Assembly: GCF_018614585.1 (NCBI RefSeq)
Contig: NZ_JAGGOI010000001.1
Location: 62,001-126,000, forward strand
Source: Streptomyces sp. ISL-1
GTDB taxonomy: Bacteria; Actinomycetota; Actinomycetes; Streptomycetales; Streptomycetaceae
Reading direction: 5' to 3'
DNA length: 64,000 nucleotides
A program made the translations under genes and the position numbers. The notes under the pieces are model-generated. The model ran no database searches and had not been told where the DNA came from. It saw nothing but the letters and a program-made list of their open reading frames with translations. Each line of letters opens with the position of its first letter. The stretch's first letter is position 1. Positions 33,913 to 41,822 of the stretch are shown in pieces.

Positions 33913-36120
33913 ATGTCCAATCTCGCAGTGGTCGAAGGGGTCCTGGAGCGGATCACGTATGCCAACGAGGAGACCGGCTACACCGTCGCCCGCGTCGACA
34001 CCGGCCGCGGCGGAGCCGATCTCCTCACGGTGGTCGGCTCGCTGCTCGGCGCGCAGCCGGGCGAGTCCCTGCGTATGGAGGGCCGCTGGGGCTCCCACGC
34101 CCAGTACGGCAAGCAGTTCACGGTGGAGAACTACACCACGGTCCTGCCGGCCACGATCCAGGGCATACGCCGCTATCTCGGCTCGGGTCTGATCAAGGGC
34201 ATCGGCCCCAGAATCGCCGAGCGCATCGTCGAACACTTCGGCGTCGACACCCTCGACATCATCGAGCAGCAGCCGAAGAAGCTCGTCGAGGTCCCCGGAC
34301 TCGGCCCGAAGCGGACAAAGTTGATCGGTGCCGCCTGGGAGGAGCAGAAGGCCATCAAGGAGGTCATGATCTTCCTCCAGGGCGTCGGCGTCTCGACGTC
34401 CATCGCGGTGCGCATCTACAAGAAGTACGGGGACGCCTCGATCTCGGTCGTGAAGAACCAGCCGTACCGCCTGGCCGCCGACGTCTGGGGCATCGGCTTC
34501 CTCACCGCCGACAGGATCGCCCAGGCCGTCGGCATACCGCACGACAGCCCGGAGCGGGTCAAGGCGGGCCTGCAGTACGCCCTGTCGCAGTCCGCCGACC
34601 AGGGGCACTGCTTCCTGCCCGAGGAGCGGCTGATCGCGGACGCGGTGAAGCTGCTCCAGGTGGACACCGGCCTTGTCATCGAGAGCCTCGCCGAACTCGC
34701 GGGCGAGGAGGAGGGCGTCGTCCGGGAAAAGGTCCCGGCCCCGGACGGGGGAGAGGACCTGACCGCCGTCTATCTGGTGCCCTTCCACCGCGCCGAGATC
34801 TCGCTCGCCGCCCAACTGACCAGACTGCTGCGGACCGAGCAGGACCGGATGCCGGCCTTCCATGACGTCGTCTGGGACAAGGCGCTGGCGTGGCTGGCGG
34901 AGCGTACGGGCGCGGCGCTGGCGCCCGAGCAGGAGCAGGCGGTCAAGCTGGCCCTCACCCACAAGGTAGCCGTGCTGACCGGTGGCCCCGGCTGCGGCAA
35001 GTCGTTCACGGTCCGCTCCATCGTGGAGCTGGCCCGCGCCAAGAAGGCGAAGGTCGTGCTCGCTGCCCCCACCGGCCGCGCGGCCAAGCGGCTCGCCGAG
35101 CTCACCGGCGTGGAGGCGTCCACCGTGCACCGGCTGCTGGAGCTGAAGCCCGGCGGGGACGCGGCGTACGACCGGGACAGGCCTCTGGAGGCGGACCTGG
35201 TGGTGGTCGACGAGGCGTCCATGCTCGATCTGCTGCTGGCGAACAAGCTGGTCAAGGCGGTCGCCCCCGGCGCGCATCTGCTGCTGGTGGGGGACGTGGA
35301 CCAGTTGCCGAGTGTCGGCGCCGGCGAGGTACTGCGCGATCTGCTCGCGGACGGTGGCCCGGTGCCCAATGTCCGGCTGACCCGCATCTTCCGGCAGGCT
35401 CAGCAGTCCGGTGTCGTCACCAACGCGCACCGCATCAACTCCGGTGTGCAGCCCATCACTTCGGGGCTCTCCGACTTCTTTCTCTTCGTGGAGGAGGAGA
35501 CGGAGGACGCGGGAAAGCTCACCGTGGACGTGGCGGCACGCCGAATTCCCGCAAAATTCGGCTTGGATCCGCGGCGCGATGTGCAGGTGCTCGCGCCCAT
35601 GCACCGCGGCCCGGCCGGCGCCGGCACTCTCAACGGCCTTCTCCAGCAGGCCATTACTCCCGCGCGGCCGGACCTTCCCGAGAAGCGCTTCGGCGGCCGG
35701 GTCTTCCGCGTCGGCGACAAGGTCACCCAGATTCGCAACAATTATGAGAAAGGCAAGAACGGCGTCTTCAACGGCACGGTCGGCGTGGTCACCTCGCTCC
35801 AACTGGACGATCAGCGGCTGACGGTGCTGACGGACGAGGACGAGGAGGTTCCGTACGACTTCGACGAGCTCGACGAGCTGGCACACGCGTACGCCGTCAC
35901 CATCCACCGTTCGCAGGGCAGCGAGTACCCCGCGGTAGTGATCCCGGTCACCACCGGAGCCTGGATGATGCTCCAGCGGAATCTCCTCTACACGGCGGTG
36001 ACCCGGGCGAAGAAGCTCGTCGTGCTGGTCGGCTCCCGTAAGGCGATAGGACAGGCGGTGCGCACTGTTTCCGCGGGTAGACGCTTCACCGCGGTGGACC
36101 ACCGGCTGGCCGGCGGCTGA
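33913..36120 (+). CDS. recD2: RecD2-type ATP-dependent DNA helicase
   Basis: A 735-residue superfamily 1B helicase with 5'-3' polarity. An N-terminal helix-hairpin-helix region (KGIGPRIAERIVEHFGV near 96, with a second copy VPGLGPKRTKLIG near 127) precedes the motor. Walker A GGPGCGKS is at 357-364, then TGRAAKRL, the DEAS/VVVDEASMLDLLLAN Walker B motif and a C-terminal SH3/UvrD-like part with IHRSQGSEYPAVVIP. This HhH-plus-helicase architecture marks RecD2 and not the RecBCD subunit; no recB or recC is beside it. ATG at 33913. It lies alone between the spacer and the citrate synthase gene. Confidence 0.93.
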   Translation: MSNLAVVEGVLERITYANEETGYTVARVDTGRGGADLLTVVGSLLGAQPGESLRMEGRWGSHAQYGKQFTVENYTTVLPATIQGIRRYLGSGLIKGIGPRIAERIVEHFGVDTLDIIEQQPKKLVEVPGLGPKRTKLIGAAWEEQKAIKEVMIFLQGVGVSTSIAVRIYKKYGDASISVVKNQPYRLAADVWGIGFLTADRIAQAVGIPHDSPERVKAGLQYALSQSADQGHCFLPEERLIADAVKLLQVDTGLVIESLAELAGEEEGVVREKVPAPDGGEDLTAVYLVPFHRAEISLAAQLTRLLRTEQDRMPAFHDVVWDKALAWLAERTGAALAPEQEQAVKLALTHKVAVLTGGPGCGKSFTVRSIVELARAKKAKVVLAAPTGRAAKRLAELTGVEASTVHRLLELKPGGDAAYDRDRPLEADLVVVDEASMLDLLLANKLVKAVAPGAHLLLVGDVDQLPSVGAGEVLRDLLADGGPVPNVRLTRIFRQAQQSGVVTNAHRINSGVQPITSGLSDFFLFVEEETEDAGKLTVDVAARRIPAKFGLDPRRDVQVLAPMHRGPAGAGTLNGLLQQAITPARPDLPEKRFGGRVFRVGDKVTQIRNNYEKGKNGVFNGTVGVVTSLQLDDQRLTVLTDEDEEVPYDFDELDELAHAYAVTIHRSQGSEYPAVVIPVTTGAWMMLQRNLLYTAVTRAKKLVVLVGSRKAIGQAVRTVSAGRRFTAVDHRLAGG

Positions 36121-36138
36121 CTCGGAGGGCTCCGCCGC

Positions 36139-36155
36139 CCGGGGGAAGCCCCCGG
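36139..36155 (+). terminator. GC hairpin after recD2
   Basis: CCGGGGG pairs with CCCCCGG around the loop AAG, 18 bp after the recD2 stop. Confidence 0.75.
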
Positions 36156-36347
36156 CCCCGCGGGGTGGGAAAGGCCACCCCGGTTTCCGGAACCTGCGTG
36201 GACGGGGCAAGATAAGCAGGTTGGCGGCACTGAGTGCCGCCGATAGGCCCAATGGTCGACCCCGAGTGCACTCTCCTCAGCCAAATGGGGGATGGTAGAG
36301 ACAGTCAGGGCACCTCGAAAAGAGGCACTACGTCGGTGAGGGATGAC

Positions 36348-37637
36348 GTGAGCGACAACTCTGTAGTACTGCGGTACGCGGACGGTGAATACACCTACCC
36401 GGTGGTCGACAGCACCGTCGGTGACAAGGGCTTCGACATCGGGAAGCTCCGAGCCCAGACCGGTCTGGTGACCCTGGACAGTGGATATGGCAACACCGCC
36501 GCCTATAAATCCGCGATCACCTACCTCGACGGCGAGCAGGGCATCCTGCGCTACCGCGGTTACCCCATCGAGCAGCTGGCCGAGCGCTCCACCTTCCTCG
36601 AGGTGGCGTACCTGCTGATCAATGGCGAGCTTCCGACGGTCGACGAGCTTTCCAGCTTCCGGGGTGAGATCACCCAGCACACGCTGCTGCACGAGGACGT
36701 CAAGCGGTTCTTCGGCGGGTTCCCGCGTGACGCGCACCCGATGGCGATGCTGTCGTCCGTGGTCAGCGCGCTGTCGACGTTTTACCAGGACAGCCATAAC
36801 CCGTTCGACGAGAACCAGCGCCATCTCTCCACGGTCCGGCTGCTCGCCAAGCTGCCGACGATCGCGGCGTACGCGTACAAGAAGTCGATCGGGCACCCCT
36901 TCGTCTACCCGCGCAATGACCTCGGGTACGTGGAGAACTTCCTGCGGATGACCTTCTCGGTCCCCGCGCAGGAGTACGACCTGGACCCGGTCGTGGTCGC
37001 CGCGCTCGAGAAGCTGCTGATCCTGCACGCGGACCACGAGCAGAACTGTTCGACATCCACCGTGCGTCTGGTCGGCTCCTCGCAGGCGAACATGTTCGCC
37101 TCGATCTCCGCCGGCATCAGTGCCCTGTGGGGCCCGCTGCACGGTGGCGCCAACCAGTCGGTCCTGGAGATGCTCGAGGGCATCAAGGCCAACGGCGGCG
37201 ATGTCGACTCCTTCATCCGCAAGGTGAAGAACAAGGAGGACGGCGTCCGTCTGATGGGCTTCGGCCACCGCGTCTACAAGAGCTTCGACCCTCGAGCGAA
37301 GATCATCAAGGCGGCGGCGCACGATGTCCTCTCGGCGCTCGGCAAGTCCGACGAGCTGCTCGACATCGCGCTCAAGCTGGAGGAGCATGCGCTCTCCGAC
37401 GACTACTTCGTCTCGCGCAACCTCTACCCGAACGTGGACTTCTACACGGGTCTGATCTACCGGGCCATGGGCTTCCCGACCGAGATGTTCACCGTGCTCT
37501 TCGCGATCGGCCGGCTGCCCGGCTGGATCGCCCAGTGGCACGAGATGATCAAGGAGCCGGGTTCCCGCATCGGCCGTCCGCGCCAGATCTACACCGGCGA
37601 GGTCCTGCGCGACTTCGTCCCGGTCGAGGCCCGCTGA
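36348..37637 (+). CDS. gltA: Citrate synthase
   Basis: A 429-residue type II-like citrate synthase for the first step of the TCA cycle. The catalytic triad of the family is visible: His in LHGGANQ near 264, His in GFGHRVYK near 306 and Asp in NVDFYTG near 363. The N-terminus (MSDNSVVLRYADGEYTYPV) starts with the GTG at 36348, preceded by GAGGG; an upstream frame to 36234 adds a non-homologous leader and is rejected. Length equals that of typical Streptomyces citrate synthases. Terminator hairpin at 37703-37754. Confidence 0.97.
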   Translation: MSDNSVVLRYADGEYTYPVVDSTVGDKGFDIGKLRAQTGLVTLDSGYGNTAAYKSAITYLDGEQGILRYRGYPIEQLAERSTFLEVAYLLINGELPTVDELSSFRGEITQHTLLHEDVKRFFGGFPRDAHPMAMLSSVVSALSTFYQDSHNPFDENQRHLSTVRLLAKLPTIAAYAYKKSIGHPFVYPRNDLGYVENFLRMTFSVPAQEYDLDPVVVAALEKLLILHADHEQNCSTSTVRLVGSSQANMFASISAGISALWGPLHGGANQSVLEMLEGIKANGGDVDSFIRKVKNKEDGVRLMGFGHRVYKSFDPRAKIIKAAAHDVLSALGKSDELLDIALKLEEHALSDDYFVSRNLYPNVDFYTGLIYRAMGFPTEMFTVLFAIGRLPGWIAQWHEMIKEPGSRIGRPRQIYTGEVLRDFVPVEAR

Positions 37638-37702
37638 CACGAGGGCACCGGCAAGGGGCGCGTCCGCGCCTCGTAACCGGCCTCGTCACAGGCGCAGTGA
37701 GC

Positions 37703-37754
37703 GGAAAGCGCCCCGCTGCCGATCCCCCCACGGGTCGGCGGGCGGGGCGCTTCC
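37703..37754 (+). terminator. Terminator after citrate synthase
   Basis: The arms GGAAaGCGCCCCGC and GCGGGGCGCTTCC pair, with a nested inner stem GCCGA...TCGGC, 65 bp after the stop. Confidence 0.85.
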
Positions 37755-38040
37755 CATATCCCCGGAGCGGATTCCCCCCACGGGATCCGGCCGGGCGTCT
37801 GCGGGCCGCAGAAGCTCCTCAGGCGGTCTGCCGGGGTACGTACGCACGGGAGGGCCGCTCAAAGCTCCCCGGGCACGTGCCCCGGCCAACGCTTGCCTGG
37901 GACGTCCCCCAAGACATCCCATGAACGTCCCCCAAGACGTTCTCGGCATCGCCAATTTAGACTCGCGAGGAGCCTGAATGGTTACCCCCAAATATCTGTG
38001 ATCTAGGTCTCCTTGTGAAGGTCTTGTGACCTATTTGTAG
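37755..38040. other. Intergenic region between citrate synthase and copA
   Basis: 286 bp downstream of both genes (convergent). It holds a 14-bp direct repeat acgtcccccaagac at 37902-37915 and 37925-37938. No gene seen. Confidence 0.6.
37902..37938. repeat. 14-bp direct repeat
   Basis: acgtcccccaagac occurs twice with a 23-bp period. Function unknown; it could be a relic of slippage. Confidence 0.75.
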
Positions 38041-40272
38041 TCACCTGAAGGAGCGCAGCCGCAAGCTGTTACCCACCACAAATACGGACGAAAAGGCCAT
38101 GGCGAAACCGGCGATCATGGGGTTGAGCAGGCCTGATGCCGCCAGCGGCAGTGCGGCGACGTTGTAGCCGAAAGCCCAGAAAATATTGCCCTTGATTGAC
38201 GTCAGTGTCCGACGGGCGAGACGGATCGCGTCGGCCGCGGCCCTCAAGTCCCCCCGTACGAGCGTCAGGTCACCGGCCTCTATGGCCGCGTCCGTGCCCG
38301 TGCCCATCGCCAGACCCAGGTCGGCGGTGGCCAGCGCGGCCGCGTCATTGACCCCGTCACCCACCATGGCGACGATGCGGCCCTGCGCCTGGAGACGCCT
38401 GACCACATCCGCCTTCTCCTCGGGCATGACCTCGGCGTACACCTCGTCGATGCCGACCTCGGCAGCGACCGCGTCGGCGATCGCCCTGCTGTCGCCGGTC
38501 AACAGCACCGGATTGAGGCCGAGGGCGCGCAGCCGCGTCACCGCCTCGGCGCTGGTGTCCTTGACCGCGTCGGCGACGGTGAGCACGCCGAGCGCCTTGC
38601 CGTCCCGGGAGGCGAAGACGGCGGTATGCCCCTCGGCGGCCGCGGCCTTCAGCTCGGGGGGAAGCTCCACCCCGGCGTTCTCGAGCAGCCGCGCGCGTCC
38701 GACCAGCACCTGGTGTCCTTCGACGACGCCTCGTACGCCGAGACCCGGGACGTTCTCGAAAACGGTCGGCACTGGCAGGGCGCCGACGCGCTTCTCGGCG
38801 CCGGCGGCGACAGCGCGAGCGATGGGATGCTCCGACGCGTGCTCCAATGCGCCCGCGAAGCGCAGCAGATCATCCTCATCGGCGGTTTCGGAGACGTACA
38901 CGCCCTGAAGGCTCATCCGGCCCGTGGTGACCGTCCCCGTCTTGTCCAGGACGACCGTGTCGACCCTGCGGGTGGACTCCAGCACCTCGGGGCCCTTGAT
39001 GAGAATGCCGAGCTGGGCCCCGCGACCGGTGCCCACCATGAGGGCGGTCGGCGTCGCCAGGCCGAGCGCGCATGGGCACGCGATGATCAGGACCGCGACG
39101 GCGGCGGTGAAGGCCGCGGTCGCGTCCGCGGTGGCCAGCAGCCAGCCGGCCAGGGTGCCGAGGGCGATCACCAGGACGACGGGCACGAAGACGGCCGAGA
39201 TCCGGTCGGCGAGGCGCTGCACGTCGGCCTTGCCGTTCTGGGCGTCCTCGACCAGCCGGGCGATCCGGGCGAGCTGGGTGTCCGCGCCGACCCGGGCGGC
39301 CTCCACGACGAGACGGCCGGCGGTGTTGACGCAGCCCCCGGTGACCGGGTCGCCCGGGGCCACATCCAGCGGCACCGACTCGCCGGTCAGCATCGACGCG
39401 TCGACGGCGGAAGCGCCCTCGATGACCGTGCCATCGGTGGCGATCTTCTCCCCGGGGCGTACGACGAACCGGTCGCCGACCGCGAGCCGGCCGACCGGAA
39501 TCCGCATCTCCGTACCGCCGCGCAGAACCGCGACGTCCTTGGCGCCCAGCTCCATCAGGGCGCGCAGGGCAGCGCCCGCTTTCCGCTTCGAGCGGGCCTC
39601 CAGATAGCGGCCGAGGAGGAGGAAGGTGGTCACGCCGGCGGCGACTTCGAGGTAGATCGTCGAGGAGGCGTCGGTGCGCGAGACGGTGAGGTCGAAGCCG
39701 TGCCGCATGCCGGGCATGCCCGCGTGGCCGAGGAACAGGGCCCAGAGCGACCAGCCGAAGGCGGCGAGCGTGCCGACGGTGATCAGGGTGTCCATGGTGG
39801 CCGCACCGTGCCTGAGATTGGTCCAGGTGGCCCGGTGGAAGGGCAGCGCGCCCCAGACGACGACGGGGGCGGCGAGGGTGAGTGAGAGCCACTGCCAGTT
39901 GTCGAACTGGAGGGCCGGGATCATCGCCATGAGTACGACGGGTATCGCGAGCAGGGCTGAGACGGTGAGGCGCTCGCGGAGGGCGGCGGACTGCGGGTCG
40001 GCGTGCGCTGCGAAGGCCGCGTCGGATGCCGGGCCGGGAGCGGATGCCGGCTCTGACGCCGGGGGCTGCTCGGCGGTGTAGCCGGTCTTGACGACGGTGG
40101 CGATGAGCTCGGCGACCTCGAGCCCGTGCGGGTAGGAGATCTTCGCCTTCTCGGTCGCGTAGTTGACCGCGGCGCTGACGCCGTCCATGCGGTTGAGCTT
40201 CTTCTCGACGCGGGCGGCGCACGAGGCGCAGGTCATCCCGCCGATGGTGAGCTCGACCTGGGAACTTTCCAC
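38041..40272 (-). CDS. copA: Copper-exporting P1B-type ATPase
   Basis: A 743-residue P-type ATPase. An N-terminal heavy-metal-associated domain carries the CxxC pair (MTCASC, Cys15 and Cys18). The transmembrane metal-binding motif CPC is at 399-401 (ACPCALGLATPTALM), the phosphorylated Asp in DKTGTVT is about 443, the SEHPIARAV motif follows, and GDGVNDAAAL is near 637-646. The CPC with N-terminal HMA domain is the hallmark of Cu(I) exporters. I chose the GTG at 40272 with GGAG 7 bases upstream; a frame continuing to 40764 would run through copZ. It is downstream of copZ in the same operon with a 152-bp gap. Confidence 0.94.
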   Translation of the reverse strand: MESSQVELTIGGMTCASCAARVEKKLNRMDGVSAAVNYATEKAKISYPHGLEVAELIATVVKTGYTAEQPPASEPASAPGPASDAAFAAHADPQSAALRERLTVSALLAIPVVLMAMIPALQFDNWQWLSLTLAAPVVVWGALPFHRATWTNLRHGAATMDTLITVGTLAAFGWSLWALFLGHAGMPGMRHGFDLTVSRTDASSTIYLEVAAGVTTFLLLGRYLEARSKRKAGAALRALMELGAKDVAVLRGGTEMRIPVGRLAVGDRFVVRPGEKIATDGTVIEGASAVDASMLTGESVPLDVAPGDPVTGGCVNTAGRLVVEAARVGADTQLARIARLVEDAQNGKADVQRLADRISAVFVPVVLVIALGTLAGWLLATADATAAFTAAVAVLIIACPCALGLATPTALMVGTGRGAQLGILIKGPEVLESTRRVDTVVLDKTGTVTTGRMSLQGVYVSETADEDDLLRFAGALEHASEHPIARAVAAGAEKRVGALPVPTVFENVPGLGVRGVVEGHQVLVGRARLLENAGVELPPELKAAAAEGHTAVFASRDGKALGVLTVADAVKDTSAEAVTRLRALGLNPVLLTGDSRAIADAVAAEVGIDEVYAEVMPEEKADVVRRLQAQGRIVAMVGDGVNDAAALATADLGLAMGTGTDAAIEAGDLTLVRGDLRAAADAIRLARRTLTSIKGNIFWAFGYNVAALPLAASGLLNPMIAGFAMAFSSVFVVGNSLRLRSFR

Positions 40273-40424
40273 TTCAGGACTCCATCTCCACAACGGGCGC
40301 CGGGCCGTACGCGACCAGCGTCGGACTGGTCGGGCACGGCCCGGCGGAAGGGCTTTGCGGACGCGGGCGCTGGGTGCCCGGTGCTGGGCGCCGGGCAGGT
40401 GTCCCGGGCCGCTCGGCGCCCGGC

Positions 40425-40736
40425 TCAGGCCTGGCCGACGAGCTCGTAACCCGCCTCGTCCACGGCCTCGCGCACGGCCGTCTCGTCGAGCGGGGCTTCG
40501 GAGACCACCGTCACCTCGCCGCTTGCGGCGACCGCCTTCACGGAGGTGACGCCCGGCAACTCGGAGAGCTCGCCGGCGACCGCGCCCTCGCAGTGGCCGC
40601 AAGTCATCCCGGTGACCTGGTAGACCGTGGTGACCGCGCCGATCCCGACGTCGGCCGCGCCGTCGTGACAGGAGCCGGCGGGCGAGCAGCAGGAGCCGGT
40701 CGCCTGGGCGGTCTCGGTCTTGGTCTCGGCGGTCAT
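40425..40736 (-). CDS. copZ: Copper chaperone with heavy-metal-associated domain
   Basis: A 103-residue protein. The C-terminal 65 residues form an HMA domain (YQVTGMTCGHCEGAVAGEL; Cys46 and Cys49), as in CopZ. In front lies an unusual 35-residue N-terminus with a Cys/His-rich patch (GSCCSPAGSCHDG: Cys16, Cys17, Cys23, His24) that is not part of a normal CopZ and could bind copper or zinc. ATG start at 40736 with GAGGAG upstream. First gene of the copZ-copA operon; a CsoR-type operator lies 107 bp upstream. Confidence 0.92.
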   Translation of the reverse strand: MTAETKTETAQATGSCCSPAGSCHDGAADVGIGAVTTVYQVTGMTCGHCEGAVAGELSELPGVTSVKAVAASGEVTVVSEAPLDETAVREAVDEAGYELVGQA

Positions 40737-40842
40737 GGCGTTCTCCTCTTCGGCGGTGCAACACGTACTGAGTTCACGTACCAGGTGCATGGTGTGCCGG
40801 AGAGACGAGGGAATGCCGTGGCTGCCCGACACTCACCAGACT

Positions 40843-40859
40843 ATACCCCTAGGGGGTAT
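40843..40859. promoter_or_regulatory. CsoR-type copper operator
   Basis: The palindrome ATACCCCTAGGGGGTAT (one mismatch) matches the CsoR box consensus with 5-4 G/C runs. It is upstream of copZ (107 bp). Copper binding to CsoR would release repression. The csoR gene is not in this window. Confidence 0.75.
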
Positions 40860-40882
40860 TAATGTGAATGCGGCGCGGCGTT

Positions 40883-41656
40883 TCACCGCTCCGTCGTCGG
40901 CGGCACGGCTTCGCCGAGTATCGGGTTCAGGTACCCGAACATGACCTTCTTGATCTCCGTGATGTACGCCTGCCGCTCCTCGCCCTCGTGCGCGAGGACC
41001 AGATCCAGGCCTGCCTTGAAGATGGCGAAGATCGTGGTGGCGGTGCGGGAGAGCTCGGCGGGCGGGGCTTCGGGGAGGTACCCCGCGACGATCTCCTCGA
41101 TCCGGGTGAGCAGCCCCTCGTGCAGGGCGTTGAACTCCTGCGTGATCTGGCCGGGGATGTCCGGGCCGTGCATCAGGACGGCGAAGGCCGGGTTCTCGTG
41201 GTTGAACTCGAAGAGTGGATCGAGGACCGCGTCCAGCAACTCGTCGAGCGGGAGGTCGAGGTTGGCGGCGGTCAGGGCGGCGCCGTGGGACTCGCGCCAC
41301 CGGTCGAGGAGCTGGCCACCGAGCTCGACGGCGATGGCCTCTTTGTTCGGGAAGAACTGGTAGAGCGTGCCGGGGGACACACCGGCCTCGCGGGCGATCG
41401 CGTTGGTGCTGGCCGCGGTGTAGCCGCTGCTGCAGAAGACGTTCGCGGCGGCTTCGAGGAGCTGGGCGATACGGCGCTCGCCGCGGGCCTGGCGGCGGCG
41501 CGGCTTGGCCGCCCCCGGCGTACTGGCGGTCCCGGAGTCCTTGCTGGTCCCGGAGTCCTGGCCGGCCCGTGTGGTCGAGGCCGGTCGGGGGGCTCCCTTG
41601 GCCGCGGCGGTCGCGGCGGTCGCGGCGGTCTCCGGCGTCGTGGGCTCCTCCGGCAC
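40883..41656 (-). CDS. TetR-family transcriptional regulator
   Basis: About 257 residues with an unusual Ala/Thr-rich N-terminal extension (about 60 residues) before the TetR helix-turn-helix (EAAANVFCSSGYTAASTNAIA with GVSPGTLYQFFPNKEAI). Then a helical ligand domain. The GTG at 41656 is preferred, because an ATG at 41710 would start within the operator; GGGGAT lies upstream of the GTG. It is divergent from the MMPL transporter gene at 41823, with two inverted repeats between, so it likely represses that transporter. Confidence 0.87.
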   Translation of the reverse strand: MPEEPTTPETAATAATAAAKGAPRPASTTRAGQDSGTSKDSGTASTPGAAKPRRRQARGERRIAQLLEAAANVFCSSGYTAASTNAIAREAGVSPGTLYQFFPNKEAIAVELGGQLLDRWRESHGAALTAANLDLPLDELLDAVLDPLFEFNHENPAFAVLMHGPDIPGQITQEFNALHEGLLTRIEEIVAGYLPEAPPAELSRTATTIFAIFKAGLDLVLAHEGEERQAYITEIKKVMFGYLNPILGEAVPPTTER

Positions 41657-41692
41657 GTGAAATCCCCAGCTTTCCTGATGCGGTTGACAAAC

Positions 41693-41736
41693 GCGAGTGG
41701 TCGCTCGCATTCTTGATTAATGCGAGCGATAGCTCG
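41693..41736. promoter_or_regulatory. Inverted-repeat operators between TetR and MMPL genes
   Basis: GCGAG-N6-CTCGC at 41693-41708 and CGAGC-GATA-GCTCG at 41723-41736 are two short palindromes with the same core. They suit two TetR dimers on the shared promoter region. Confidence 0.6.
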
Positions 41737-41822
41737 TGTTTGCCAGTGTATTGGCAATAGTCGACTCATGCTGCCTGCCCGGGAAGCCTGCGCATGGGCC
41801 ACGGTGAAGGGGACACCGCACC

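Noticed and set aside
33403..36252. Long minus-strand frame opposite recD2
   Set aside because: No domain matches, and it lies over a helicase with Walker motifs.
35988..37640. Minus-strand frame opposite citrate synthase
   Set aside because: Antisense shadow of a highly conserved enzyme gene.
40273..40764. N-terminal extension of the CopA frame
   Set aside because: Runs through the copZ gene; homology begins after the GTG at 40272.
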